From the NCBI GenBank assembly GCA_009699795.1, contig WLNK01000003.1:1-31526 (forward strand): a DNA stretch of 31,526 bases, written 5' to 3'. The stretch comes from Actinomycetota bacterium (GTDB lineage Bacteria; Actinomycetota; Actinomycetes; Nanopelagicales; Nanopelagicaceae). Position 1 is the stretch's first letter, and each line of letters starts with the position of its first letter. The notes beneath the pieces are model-generated. The model did no database searches, was not told where the DNA came from, and saw only the letters and a program-made list of their open reading frames with translations. A program made the translations under genes and the position numbers. Positions 21,908 to 29,844 of this stretch are shown piece by piece.

Positions 21908-22591
21908 TTACTCGTTTTCGGTTGCGTTCTTCTTAGCTTTGACTGCATATTCATCGACGTATTCTTGACCAGAAAGCTCTTGGATTCGATTCATAATCTG
22001 ATCGGTAACTTGGCGCAGATATTGAAGATCTGTTGAGTCTCCCGTGAAAGTCATGGGCTCGCCGAAAATCATTTCTACGCGCATCACTTTTGGTACAACA
22101 GTTCCGGTAGGTTGAATTTTTTCTGTATTAAACATTGCAACCGGAACAACTTGTGCACCTGATTCAATTGCAAGACGAGCAATTCCAGTACGGCCCTTAT
22201 ATAACTTTCCATCGGGAGAGCGGGTACCTTCGGGATAGATACCGAGACATTTACCTTCGGCTAAAACCTTTAGGCCGGTGATGAGGGCAGCTTCTGAGCG
22301 ACGTCCTCCCGAGCGATCCACCGGTACTTGGCCCAGCGCAATAAAAGTTAACTTTTTTAGTAGCCCTTTAGGTCCTGGAGAGGTGAAGTACTCACTCTTT
22401 GCAAGAAAGGTAACTTTTCTTGGAACAACAAGTGGCATAAATATTGAATCACTAAAAGAAAGATGATTCGAAGCGATAATCAACGGACCATTCACCGGAA
22501 CATTTCGAAGTCCCTTAACTTTTGGACGAAACAAAATCATTAAGAATGGTGTTAAGAACGCACGCAAAATGCCATAGGGCAGGTTGTCCAT
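21908..22591 (-). CDS. plsC: 1-acyl-sn-glycerol-3-phosphate acyltransferase
   Basis: 227 residues. NHLSFSDS (HX4D), PVDRSGGRRSEAA and YPEGTRSPDGKLYKGRTG are the four-block acyltransferase motifs of PlsC, which acylates lysophosphatidate to phosphatidate at the membrane. The N-terminus (LPYGILRAFLTPFLMILF) is a probable membrane-associated helix; the C-terminus is lysine-rich. TAAATT lies six bases before the ATG. The gene matches M. tuberculosis Rv2182c, followed there too by the Rv2185c-fadD15-pimB' neighbourhood, so this is likely the principal PlsC of the pair in this window. Confidence 0.92.
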   Translation of the reverse strand: MDNLPYGILRAFLTPFLMILFRPKVKGLRNVPVNGPLIIASNHLSFSDSIFMPLVVPRKVTFLAKSEYFTSPGPKGLLKKLTFIALGQVPVDRSGGRRSEAALITGLKVLAEGKCLGIYPEGTRSPDGKLYKGRTGIARLAIESGAQVVPVAMFNTEKIQPTGTVVPKVMRVEMIFGEPMTFTGDSTDLQYLRQVTDQIMNRIQELSGQEYVDEYAVKAKKNATENE

Positions 22592-22597
22592 GGGTCT

Positions 22598-22603
22598 AAT
22601 TTA
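22598..22603 (-). promoter_or_regulatory. -10 element of plsC
   Basis: Minus-strand TAAATT, six bases (AGACCC), then ATG 22591. It lies between plsC and the upstream glucokinase gene, so plsC can be transcribed separately. Confidence 0.6.
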
Positions 22604-22630
22604 GCCTTGCTTGCCTAAATGGGCGAATTT

Positions 22631-23575
22631 CTAGATGCGCGCAAGGTCAGATAAGCCAACCAAGCCAGCCATATCGCCAAGTTCTGCAGGAATAATTTCT
22701 GGAAACGGATGTAAGCCGCTAAATGGCATATTGCGAACCATCGATTCGCGAATCGGCTTTAACAAAATTTCTCCTGCTTCGATAACACCACCACCGATAA
22801 TTACATGAGATGGATCAAGTGCTGCACAAATAGTTGCAATACCTGCACCTACTGAATCTCCCAGTTGGCTAAATACCTCGATTGCAAAACCATCACCACC
22901 GTTTGCAGCTTCAGTAATCTGCTCGCCTTTTATTTCTGAAATCACTCCGCTTCCGAGTGATAAAAGATTTTTAGCAAGATCAGGTTTTGCCTTTGCGCTT
23001 TCTTTAGCAATACGGACAAGTGCGCTACCTGAACCATATTGTTCAAGGCAGCCTCGTGCACCACACCCACAAAGTAATCCATCTGGAACAAGGCGAACAT
23101 GGCCGAGTTCAGCGCTCATGCCAAATGCGCCTCTATAAAGGCGACCATCGGTTACGACTCCCCCGCCGACTCCGGTACCGAGGGTAAGCATGAAAATATT
23201 TTCTTTTCCACGACCTGCACCAAATTTGTATTCTCCCCAGATTGCGGCGTTAGCATCATTTTCAACGATCACGTCAACTCCAATGAGCGAAGTTAACTTC
23301 TCATCAATGGCCAAACCGTTCCAACCAGAAATATTTGGAGTTCCCACGACTGTACTTCTGTCTGAAGAAATAAAACCTGGAACCGAAATGCCAATTGCAT
23401 CTACTTCGTGAGTGCGCATTAACTCTTTTGCAACATCTGCGATTACCGCCACCGCCGCAAGTCCACCTTCTGGGGCTGTCTCTTTACGAGCTGTAGCAAG
23501 AATTTCACCCGCTGAATTCACAACGCCGCCCAGAACTTTAGTTCCGCCAACATCTATCCCCATAGTGAGCTTCAT
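22631..23575 (-). CDS. glk: ROK-family glucokinase
   Basis: 314 residues. MGIDVGGTKVLGGVV is the phosphate-1 motif of the hexokinase/actin fold, GTGVGGGVV the second, and GLLCGCGARGCLEQYGSG the ROK zinc motif (the CGCGxxGCxE pattern). The middle segment ELGHVRL carries the substrate-site Glu-His pair. In actinobacteria the ROK glucokinase (glkA in Streptomyces) lies near the same cyclase-like and acyl-CoA synthetase genes, which favours glucose as the substrate, though other sugars or a regulator are possible; there is no N-terminal HTH, so a kinase is more likely. It starts five bases after the SRPBCC gene. Confidence 0.9.
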   Translation of the reverse strand: MKLTMGIDVGGTKVLGGVVNSAGEILATARKETAPEGGLAAVAVIADVAKELMRTHEVDAIGISVPGFISSDRSTVVGTPNISGWNGLAIDEKLTSLIGVDVIVENDANAAIWGEYKFGAGRGKENIFMLTLGTGVGGGVVTDGRLYRGAFGMSAELGHVRLVPDGLLCGCGARGCLEQYGSGSALVRIAKESAKAKPDLAKNLLSLGSGVISEIKGEQITEAANGGDGFAIEVFSQLGDSVGAGIATICAALDPSHVIIGGGVIEAGEILLKPIRESMVRNMPFSGLHPFPEIIPAELGDMAGLVGLSDLARI

Positions 23576-23580
23576 GACTT

Positions 23581-24018
23581 CTATCTTTCTACAAATTCTT
23601 TCAGTTGTAAAAGCGCACGAGTAATTATCGCTTTTTCTTGGCTCACAATCATCGCTCTGGGAATGAACATAGAAACATCAACCGATAATTCGTAAGTTAC
23701 TTTTGTCGAGGCTGCAGATACTTGCTCGAGAATATATGCGCCATCCATTTTCTTGAGCAATTTGCCATTGACGAACTTAAAATTCAATCGCTCTGGTATT
23801 TCACTCCAGTCATATTCCAATGTGACTTCGTCCCTTATGACGCCAGCTTCGATAAGCAGAGTTGCCCTGGTGATTTGACCTCTATCGTCACGATCAATAT
23901 TTGAGACCGCAGAGATACCATCTGCCCACTTCGCATATTCGTCTACGGCATACAGGGCAGCTGCTACTTGCGTGAGCCCGGCATTTATGGTTTCGCTGCC
24001 GGTACTCGCCTTACTCAT
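23581..24018 (-). CDS. SRPBCC (START-like/polyketide-cyclase fold) protein
   Basis: 145 residues. The pattern of an N-terminal helix (AALYAVDEYAKWADGISAV), beta strands with charged loops and a long C-terminal helix (REKAII-type end, LLQLKEFVER) is the SRPBCC ligand-binding fold. The relative in M. tuberculosis (Rv2185c) is in the same place between plsC and fadD15. The ligand is unknown; a hydrophobic or lipid-like molecule is possible from the fold and the context. A -10 TAGCCT lies six bases before ATG 24018, and the gene diverges from the acyl-CoA synthetase. Confidence 0.85.
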   Translation of the reverse strand: MSKASTGSETINAGLTQVAAALYAVDEYAKWADGISAVSNIDRDDRGQITRATLLIEAGVIRDEVTLEYDWSEIPERLNFKFVNGKLLKKMDGAYILEQVSAASTKVTYELSVDVSMFIPRAMIVSQEKAIITRALLQLKEFVER

Positions 24019-24024
24019 GGTCGA

Positions 24025-24030
24025 AGGCTA
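24025..24030 (-). promoter_or_regulatory. -10 element of the SRPBCC-glk unit
   Basis: Minus-strand TAGCCT, six bases (TCGACC), then ATG 24018. Confidence 0.6.
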
Positions 24031-24088
24031 CCTTCACTTACTTAGCGAACTTGATATCGATCATCTCCCATTTTTGCCAATCCCCCGA

Positions 24089-24094
24089 TAGCGT
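24089..24094 (+). promoter_or_regulatory. -10 element of fadD15
   Basis: TAGCGT, seven bases, then ATG 24102. It decides this start over an upstream in-frame start at 24051 and agrees with the N-terminus of FadD15 relatives (MRE.). Confidence 0.55.
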
Positions 24095-24101
24095 TAGCGG
24101 C

Positions 24102-25892
24102 ATGAGGGAATTTTCGACACCAGCCCTGGTCGCGCCAGCCACTTCTGGCAATCTCACAAATCTAGTTTCAGATCGAGCAAAATTTGAACCTGAGAGAGTC
24201 ACGCTTTCAAGAGCGCTCGGTGATGGATGGCAAAAACTCACCGCAAGACAAGTTGAAAAAGAAATTCGCGCAACCGCTAAAGGACTTATTGCAGAAGGAA
24301 TCCAAATTGGCGATCGAATCGCAATCATGTCTCGCACAAGATATGAGTGGACGATTCTAGATTTTGCAATTTGGTATGCAGGAGGCTGCGTTGTACCAAT
24401 TTATGAAACATCTTCTGCGGAACAAATTGAATGGATTCTTAGTGATTCATCCGCGACTGGAGCAATCGTTGAAACTCCAACTCATAGAGAACTCTTAGAA
24501 ACTGCGCGCCCAACTCACACAAAACACGTATGGACGATTACCGAAGATATTTTGGCTTCACTTGCGGCAAAAGGTGCTCACATAGACGATGCCGAAATTG
24601 AAAGACGTAGAAGCGCGCTAAAACCAGAAACTCTTGCGACGCTGATTTACACATCAGGAACAACAGGTAACCCAAAGGGTGTTCAAATTACGCATGCGAA
24701 TTTCCTCTTTGAATGTGGAAATGTTGTGCAAGGTGCTGCAGATATATTTCTAAAACCGGGTTCGTCCACACTTCTTTTCTTGCCAGTGGCCCATGTCTTC
24801 GGTCGAATGATTCAAATTGGAGCCATATCTGCAGGTTTACATCTGGCCCACTGCAGCGACCCAGTTGGACGTCTTGCGCAAGATCTCTCAACTTTCCAAC
24901 CAGATTTTGTTCTGGCTGTCCCGCGCATATTTGAAAAGATTTATAACGCAGCAGAAGCTAAAGCCGATGCGGCCAGAAAAGGAAAGATATTTAGAAAAGC
25001 AGCAGCGGTTGCAATCGCCTATAGCCAATCACTTGATTCTCCTGGATTTAATCCCTTGTTGAGAATTCAACATAAAATTTTCGATGCCCTCGTTTACAAG
25101 AAAATCCGTCACGCTGTTGGCGGCAAAGTTGTAAATGCAATCTCGGGTGGATCGGCTCTGGGAGCACGCCTTGGCCATTTCTACCGCGGCATTGGAATTA
25201 CTGTTTTAGAGGGATATGGATTAACAGAAACTACTGCGGGAGCAACTCTTAACTTATTGAGCGCACTGAAAATTGGCTCCGTAGGTAGACCAATTCCTGG
25301 AACAACAATTCGAATTGAAGATGATGGTGAAATCCTTATTAAAGGTGACATTGTTATGCAGGGTTATTGGCAGAATGAAAAAGCAAACTCTGAAGTTTTA
25401 TCCTCTGACGGTTGGTTTAGGACAGGAGATCTTGGGCACATAGATGAAGATGGTTATCTCTTCATAACAGGACGCAAGAAAGAACTTCTCGTTACAGCTG
25501 GCGGAAAAAATGTTGCACCCGCAGTTCTTGAGGATCGCTTGCGTGCGCATCCATTAGTAAGCCAATGCATGGTTGTTGGTGATAACAAACCTTTCATCGC
25601 CGCCCTGATAACTATTGACCAAGACTCGCTTAAATCTTGGATTGCAATTAATAAGAAAGATGGCGCAACTCTGGATTCTCTAGTTAACGATCCCGATTTA
25701 AATGCTGTAATTCAAACGGCCGTAGATGAGGCTAATAAGGCGGTCAGTCGCGCTGAATCAATTCGTAAATTTACAATTCTCGCAACTGATTTCACTATTG
25801 CCGGCGGACAACTGACTGCAAAACTCTCGATTAAGCGCCATGTTGTTACCTCGCAATTCCAATCACAAATCGATCACTTGTACTCCAAGTAG
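24102..25892 (+). CDS. fadD15: Long-chain acyl-CoA synthetase (FadD15-like)
   Basis: 596 residues. It activates fatty acids with ATP and CoA. The AMP-binding loop YTSGTTGNPKG (about 183-193), SGGSALGARLGHFYRGIG, EGYGLTETTAG (the acyl-AMP site) and GWFRTGDLGHID place it in the ANL superfamily; ITGRKKELLVTAGGKNVAP and VSRAESIRKFTIL are the C-terminal domain motifs. The N-terminus MREFSTPALV closely matches M. tuberculosis FadD15 (Rv2187), as does the neighbourhood. It diverges from the SRPBCC gene. The histidine kinase gene starts five bases after its stop, so the two-component pair is probably transcribed with it. Confidence 0.94.
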   Translation: MREFSTPALVAPATSGNLTNLVSDRAKFEPERVTLSRALGDGWQKLTARQVEKEIRATAKGLIAEGIQIGDRIAIMSRTRYEWTILDFAIWYAGGCVVPIYETSSAEQIEWILSDSSATGAIVETPTHRELLETARPTHTKHVWTITEDILASLAAKGAHIDDAEIERRRSALKPETLATLIYTSGTTGNPKGVQITHANFLFECGNVVQGAADIFLKPGSSTLLFLPVAHVFGRMIQIGAISAGLHLAHCSDPVGRLAQDLSTFQPDFVLAVPRIFEKIYNAAEAKADAARKGKIFRKAAAVAIAYSQSLDSPGFNPLLRIQHKIFDALVYKKIRHAVGGKVVNAISGGSALGARLGHFYRGIGITVLEGYGLTETTAGATLNLLSALKIGSVGRPIPGTTIRIEDDGEILIKGDIVMQGYWQNEKANSEVLSSDGWFRTGDLGHIDEDGYLFITGRKKELLVTAGGKNVAPAVLEDRLRAHPLVSQCMVVGDNKPFIAALITIDQDSLKSWIAINKKDGATLDSLVNDPDLNAVIQTAVDEANKAVSRAESIRKFTILATDFTIAGGQLTAKLSIKRHVVTSQFQSQIDHLYSK

Positions 25893-25897
25893 ATTGA

Positions 25898-26479
25898 GTG
25901 TCTAATTTAAAGATCGCCAGCGAAAAGATTCGAATAGCCCAAGATTTACATGATGGCATTGCTCAGGACTTGGTCGCACTTGGTTATCAATTTGATTTGA
26001 TGCTCGCAGAGCCTGAAATTCCGGCAAATATGCGAAGTGAGTTACGCACTGCACGATTTCGTATCGATGAATTAATCACCAAAGTTCGACGCGAAATTTT
26101 TGCTCTAAGGCAGCTAAATGAGAACTCGCTGGCAGTGCGAATTGGTAAATCGGCTGCAGAAATCTGTGGAAACCTCATGGGTAGAACTGACCTTGATGAA
26201 GTTACTGGGACTCTCGATCAGGAGGAAGAGATTTACATGATTGCCTGCGAACTTCTGCGAAATAGTGCAAAACATTCTGGGGCTAGCGTTATAGAGATCT
26301 CGCTGCGCCAAAACGAGAATCTCCTTTACCTAGAAGTTTTAGATAATGGAAATGGTGGTGCAGAAGTGAATCAAAGTGGTTTTGGACTTAAAGGAATTGG
26401 TGAGAAAGTAAGAAATGCAAGTGGAGTATTAAAAATTATAAGTAATAAAGAGGGAACTAGAACTCAAATCACTTTATGA
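25898..26479 (+). CDS. Sensor-less histidine kinase, NarL/HisKA_3 type
   Basis: 193 residues, GTG start. It consists only of a dimerisation domain with the phospho-acceptor His18 (RIAQDLHDGIAQDL) and an ATP-binding domain: Asn122 in ELLRNSAKHSGAS (N box), DNGNGG (149-154; G1) and GFGLKGIG (G2). No membrane segment, PAS, GAF or other sensory domain precedes it. It would be a soluble kinase that reads a partner protein or a cytoplasmic state. Related DegS/NarX-type kinases normally have sensory N-termini. The stop overlaps the response-regulator ATG (ATGA), so the pair is cognate. Confidence 0.88.
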   Translation: MSNLKIASEKIRIAQDLHDGIAQDLVALGYQFDLMLAEPEIPANMRSELRTARFRIDELITKVRREIFALRQLNENSLAVRIGKSAAEICGNLMGRTDLDEVTGTLDQEEEIYMIACELLRNSAKHSGASVIEISLRQNENLLYLEVLDNGNGGAEVNQSGFGLKGIGEKVRNASGVLKIISNKEGTRTQITL

Positions 26480-27090
26480 ATCTAGAAGCTAGCAAAATTC
26501 TCTTAATAGATGATCATGCACTTGTTCGCGAAGGTGTAAAAAGTGCTATCGCATCCCTTGGCTTTATGAATATATCGGAAGCAGCTACTCGAAGTGAGGC
26601 CTTCGCTCAAATTGCTCATAAGAGCCCTGATGTCATTGTTGTGGATCTAAATTTGCCTGATGGCCACGGACTCGAAATTGTTCAGTGGGCGCGCAAACAT
26701 TCAAATACCATTGCAATTATCGTTCTTACTCTTAGCGCAGATCCTCGTGTAATTAACGCCGCAGCAACGGCAGGGGCAAGCGCATTTATTTCCAAGAGCG
26801 CTCCTATTGGAGATTTAGTGAAGGCAATAGAGAGCGCAATCAAATCACCTCTCTATTTCTCCGCGCCTTCTGGAGTAGTTGCATTAGATATTGAAGATTT
26901 TGAACTCTCACCTAGAGAACTTCAAATCCTTAATGCGATGAACTCGGAGGCGAAATATGGCGATATGGCGCGTGAACACTTCATCTCGGAGGCAACACTT
27001 AAATCTCATGTTGCTTCAATTTTTTCTAAATTACAGGTTAATTCCAGAGTTGCAGCGCTAGTAAAAGCTCGTGAAAGCGGATTGTTATAA
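26476..27090 (+). CDS. NarL/FixJ-family response regulator
   Basis: 204 residues. The receiver domain spans about 6-120 with the acidic pair Asp12-Asp13 (LLIDDH), phospho-acceptor Asp57 (VVDLNLPDGHG), Thr85 and Lys107. The C-terminal LuxR-type HTH runs from about 140 (LSPRELQILNAM, then ISEATLKSHVASIFSKLQVNSRVAALV). It is translated together with the kinase. Targets are unknown; neighbours suggest lipid or cell-envelope control (fadD15 upstream, pimB' and NlpC/P60 downstream on the other strand), but that is inference. The last six bases overlap the convergent pimB' gene. Confidence 0.92.
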   Translation: MNLEASKILLIDDHALVREGVKSAIASLGFMNISEAATRSEAFAQIAHKSPDVIVVDLNLPDGHGLEIVQWARKHSNTIAIIVLTLSADPRVINAAATAGASAFISKSAPIGDLVKAIESAIKSPLYFSAPSGVVALDIEDFELSPRELQILNAMNSEAKYGDMAREHFISEATLKSHVASIFSKLQVNSRVAALVKARESGLL

Positions 27091-28224
27091 GAGTTCTTGA
27101 AATTTCTTAGCCCAAATCTGCCAGGCCCAATTCGAAGTTACCCAATTGCGACCTTGCTCGCCCATTACTTTGGCTTTTGCTGAATCTGATAGCAGCTCAA
27201 TTAATTTTTCACTAATTTCTTTAACGTTATTTCCATCAACAGCAAAACCAGTTACACCTTCAATAATCGCATCAGGTGCTCCTCCTGAATTGCCTGCAAT
27301 CACAGGTAGTCCACATGCACTTGCTTCGAGATACACAATTCCGAGTCCTTCAACCTCTAGGCCGCCAAATCGTGATCTTGAAGGCATGGCAAAAATCTGA
27401 CCGGCGCTAATATATTTCGCAAGATCTGCATATTGCACTCGACCAACAAAAGTGACCTTTTCTAATACACCTAGCTGCCTTGCAAGTTTTTCTAGATGAG
27501 CTCGATACGGACCTTCGCCAACAAAAAGCAGATGCGCCTTCGGTTCGATTGTTTTGATCCTGGCAAGCGCCTGGATCAAACGGTCCTGCCCTTTTCGGTG
27601 AACCAAACGTCCTACGCTGACAATAACTTTTTTACTGTCGATACCAAGTGATTTTCGCAAATCTGATGCCTCGCTCGTTGGCTTAAAGTGCTCCACATCA
27701 ATTCCTGGCGCAATGCGAACCATTGAGTTTCTGGCTTTTGGATTGAGCGATTTTGATATGACTGAACGAGTAAATTCTCCAAGAAATGTAAGGTGATCAA
27801 CGCGTTCCCCAATGCGATGTAGAGCACGATTGAACGGGAAAACTTTCGCCCACCAGACTTCATGGCCATGAGTTAGCGCAACTATTTTTTTCACGCCAGC
27901 CTTGCGAAGTCCCCCCGCTAATAATCCCAAGGGAGCCGCGGCGCCAAAGAAAACGCTCTCTATATTTTCTTCCCTGACTATTTTTCTTACCCTAAAGCCA
28001 ACTCTAAGAGTGGGAAGAAGGATTTTTGATTTATCTCGAAATACTTTTACGCCAAAATTATCCATCCATTTTGCATCCCATTGCACATCCCCCGCCTGTG
28101 AGGATGTATAAACAATGACGCTGTTTTTTGGGAATCGTTCGACTAATCCAATGACGAAAGATTCAATTCCCCCCGCCCGAGGACCGAAATCATTGGTGAT
28201 GCACAATATTTTTTTAATTGGCAT
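27085..28224 (-). CDS. pimB: GDP-mannose-dependent phosphatidylinositol mannosyltransferase (PimB')
   Basis: 379 residues, GT4 family with a GT-B fold. CITNDFGPRAGGIESFVIGL at the N-terminus, HGHEVWWA, VGRLVHRKGQDRLIQAL, VEGLGIVYLEASACGLPVIAGNSGGAP (nucleotide-sugar site with the EX7E pattern) and GREQGRNW-like end residues closely follow M. tuberculosis PimB' (Rv2188c), which adds the second mannose to phosphatidylinositol monomannoside on the cytoplasmic face. The fadD15-pimB'-NlpC/P60 order is also the same. The product would be a PIM-type envelope glycolipid. The gene begins 12 bp after the NlpC/P60 stop, so they are co-transcribed. Confidence 0.9.
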   Translation of the reverse strand: MPIKKILCITNDFGPRAGGIESFVIGLVERFPKNSVIVYTSSQAGDVQWDAKWMDNFGVKVFRDKSKILLPTLRVGFRVRKIVREENIESVFFGAAAPLGLLAGGLRKAGVKKIVALTHGHEVWWAKVFPFNRALHRIGERVDHLTFLGEFTRSVISKSLNPKARNSMVRIAPGIDVEHFKPTSEASDLRKSLGIDSKKVIVSVGRLVHRKGQDRLIQALARIKTIEPKAHLLFVGEGPYRAHLEKLARQLGVLEKVTFVGRVQYADLAKYISAGQIFAMPSRSRFGGLEVEGLGIVYLEASACGLPVIAGNSGGAPDAIIEGVTGFAVDGNNVKEISEKLIELLSDSAKAKVMGEQGRNWVTSNWAWQIWAKKFQELL

Positions 28225-28236
28225 TGTAATTTCTTG

Positions 28237-29268
28237 TTAGAAGCGTCGCGCGCCAACGAATGGTTTGCGACCCAAACTTCCGGCCGCTGCAACCTTTACG
28301 CGCGAGCCAGATCGTGGTGCATGCACCATTCGTCCACCACCAAGATAAATTCCAACGTGCGAGATTGGCTTACCAAAGAAGAGTAAATCTCCGGGCTTTA
28401 ATTGATTCTTCGGAACTGCTCTTCCTTTGTGGAACTGCGCCGCTGAAGAATGTGGAAGATAAACACCTGCGGCTTGGTATGCGCGCATAGTTAATCCCGA
28501 ACAATCCCAGTAGGTCATTCCATCTGCACCAAAAACATATTTGTCACCAATTTGCTTAAGTGCGAATTTAAGGGCGATACCTGCTCTACCTGAAACACCC
28601 TCAGCTGCACGTGCTGCTTCAAGTGAAGAAGCTTGATCTGCATCCTCTGCTTGTTGGGCAAGGCGTGCCAATCTCTCTCTATCTTCTTTTTTCAATTTCG
28701 CTAAAAGAGCTTCCGCTTCTGCAAGTTTTGCAGTAGCGCGAGCACTTTGGGCAGCAAGTTTTTGTTGTGCTGCTTTCACGAGAGACATGCGATCGTTAAC
28801 GGTCAGCGATGTTGCAGTTAGTCGCTGCTTTGCAGCCTGATATTTACGAAGTTGCACAGATTTTTTTCTAGTAATCGCTTCCAATGAACCTGCGGCCGAA
28901 AGATAAAGAGTCGGATTCGAGGAGAAGAGAAGTTCGAGGCTCTGACTAAGTCCACCCGTCTTATATTGCTCAATTGCAATTGCACTCAAGGACTTAGAAA
29001 GTGCGCTCACGCCTGCGCCTTGAACTTGTTCTTGGGCCTGAATACCGGCAAGAGTCTTGGTGAGTGAGGCTAGTTTTACTTTAGCTTCCTGAGCGCCTTC
29101 AGCTGCAGTCGTTGCTTCCTCTTCGAGTTGTTGCACACGAGCTTGAACTTCTTCGAGCGAGGCTGCCGCGGCTCTTGGAGCAAACACGATCGGCGTAATG
29201 AAAGTAGGTAGGGCCAGCGAAAGAATCGTGAGAACGACCCCTAAATCAAGCTTTACTCTGGCCAACAT
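28237..29268 (-). CDS. NlpC/P60 peptidoglycan endopeptidase with N-terminal coiled coil
   Basis: 343 residues from ATG 29268; a longer TTG/GTG start is possible, but the -10 at 29276-29281 lies inside it. A signal-type N-terminus (LGVVLTILSLALPTFITPIV, then AAAA) is followed by a long alanine/glutamate-rich coiled coil (about 40-215) and the C-terminal NlpC/P60 domain with Cys256 (WDCSGLT), His304 (ISHVGIY) and His316 (VHAPRSG). This layout is that of RipA-like and PcsB-like cell-wall hydrolases that cut peptide stems, often at division. The coiled coil is usually a regulatory handle. It matches Rv2190c beside pimB'. Confidence 0.93.
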   Translation of the reverse strand: MLARVKLDLGVVLTILSLALPTFITPIVFAPRAAAASLEEVQARVQQLEEEATTAAEGAQEAKVKLASLTKTLAGIQAQEQVQGAGVSALSKSLSAIAIEQYKTGGLSQSLELLFSSNPTLYLSAAGSLEAITRKKSVQLRKYQAAKQRLTATSLTVNDRMSLVKAAQQKLAAQSARATAKLAEAEALLAKLKKEDRERLARLAQQAEDADQASSLEAARAAEGVSGRAGIALKFALKQIGDKYVFGADGMTYWDCSGLTMRAYQAAGVYLPHSSAAQFHKGRAVPKNQLKPGDLLFFGKPISHVGIYLGGGRMVHAPRSGSRVKVAAAGSLGRKPFVGARRF

Positions 29269-29275
29269 GGACTTC

Positions 29276-29281
29276 AGGTTA
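29276..29281 (-). promoter_or_regulatory. -10 element of the NlpC/P60-pimB' unit
   Basis: Minus-strand TAACCT, seven bases (GAAGTCC), then ATG 29268. Confidence 0.5.
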
Positions 29282-29340
29282 GCGTCGAGGCCCACCAAAT
29301 CTCAACCTGAAGCGCAGTTTTTAGGCTGTGAATATCAAAT

Positions 29341-29346
29341 TAGAAT
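29341..29346 (+). promoter_or_regulatory. -10 element of the RibD-C-like gene
   Basis: TAGAAT, six bases (TAATGC), then ATG 29353. The hexamer is identical to those of nhaA and the DUF3000 gene. Confidence 0.65.
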
Positions 29347-29352
29347 TAATGC

Positions 29353-29844
29353 ATGAGCGTGATTGCATCGCTGGTCGTTGCACAGGATGGTTCCACAGTA
29401 AAAGGTGGAATTTCTTCCGGTGTTGCATCAATCCAAGATCGCAATAGATTCTTAGCGCGCCGTAGAGAAGCAGATTGCATCATCATCGGTGGAAAAACCG
29501 CGCGTAATGAGCCGTATCACCGAACTCCGGTACCCGTTGTTGTCATATCGCGTTCCATGATTAATTCACTTGCTGATAACCGAATTGCTTTTTGGTGGAA
29601 TACGACACCTGAAAATGCAATAGCGCGAGCAAAGAAAACTTTCGGTGAAAATATCTTGGTTGAAGCTGGGCCAAACCTCGTCAAGGAAATGATTGGCGCT
29701 GGCCTCATTGATGGTCTTGAATTAAGCGTTACAAGTGAAATCGGTGGAGAAGAAAAAATTGATATTCAGAGACTATTAAAAAGTTTTACATCGATAGATG
29801 AAGAAAAGATTGAAAATACAACTTTTTACTCTGCCAGGCGATAG
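29353..29844 (+). CDS. RibD C-terminal-domain reductase-like protein
   Basis: 163 residues, shorter than the usual ~200-230 of free-standing RibD-C proteins. The N-terminal SVIASLVVAQDGSTVKGG and the segment ADCIIIGGKTARNEPYH are the NADPH/substrate motifs of the dihydrofolate-reductase-like RibD_C fold (compare SLDGKIA and DAILVGAGTVRAD), and ILVEAGPNLVKEMIGAGLIDGLEL matches VEGGP..ln..ll..gLvDEl. It may act in riboflavin synthesis (pyrimidine reductase) or in an unrelated reduction; no rib genes are nearby. The stop abuts the stop of the convergent EamA gene with no base between. Confidence 0.8.
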   Translation: MSVIASLVVAQDGSTVKGGISSGVASIQDRNRFLARRREADCIIIGGKTARNEPYHRTPVPVVVISRSMINSLADNRIAFWWNTTPENAIARAKKTFGENILVEAGPNLVKEMIGAGLIDGLELSVTSEIGGEEKIDIQRLLKSFTSIDEEKIENTTFYSARR

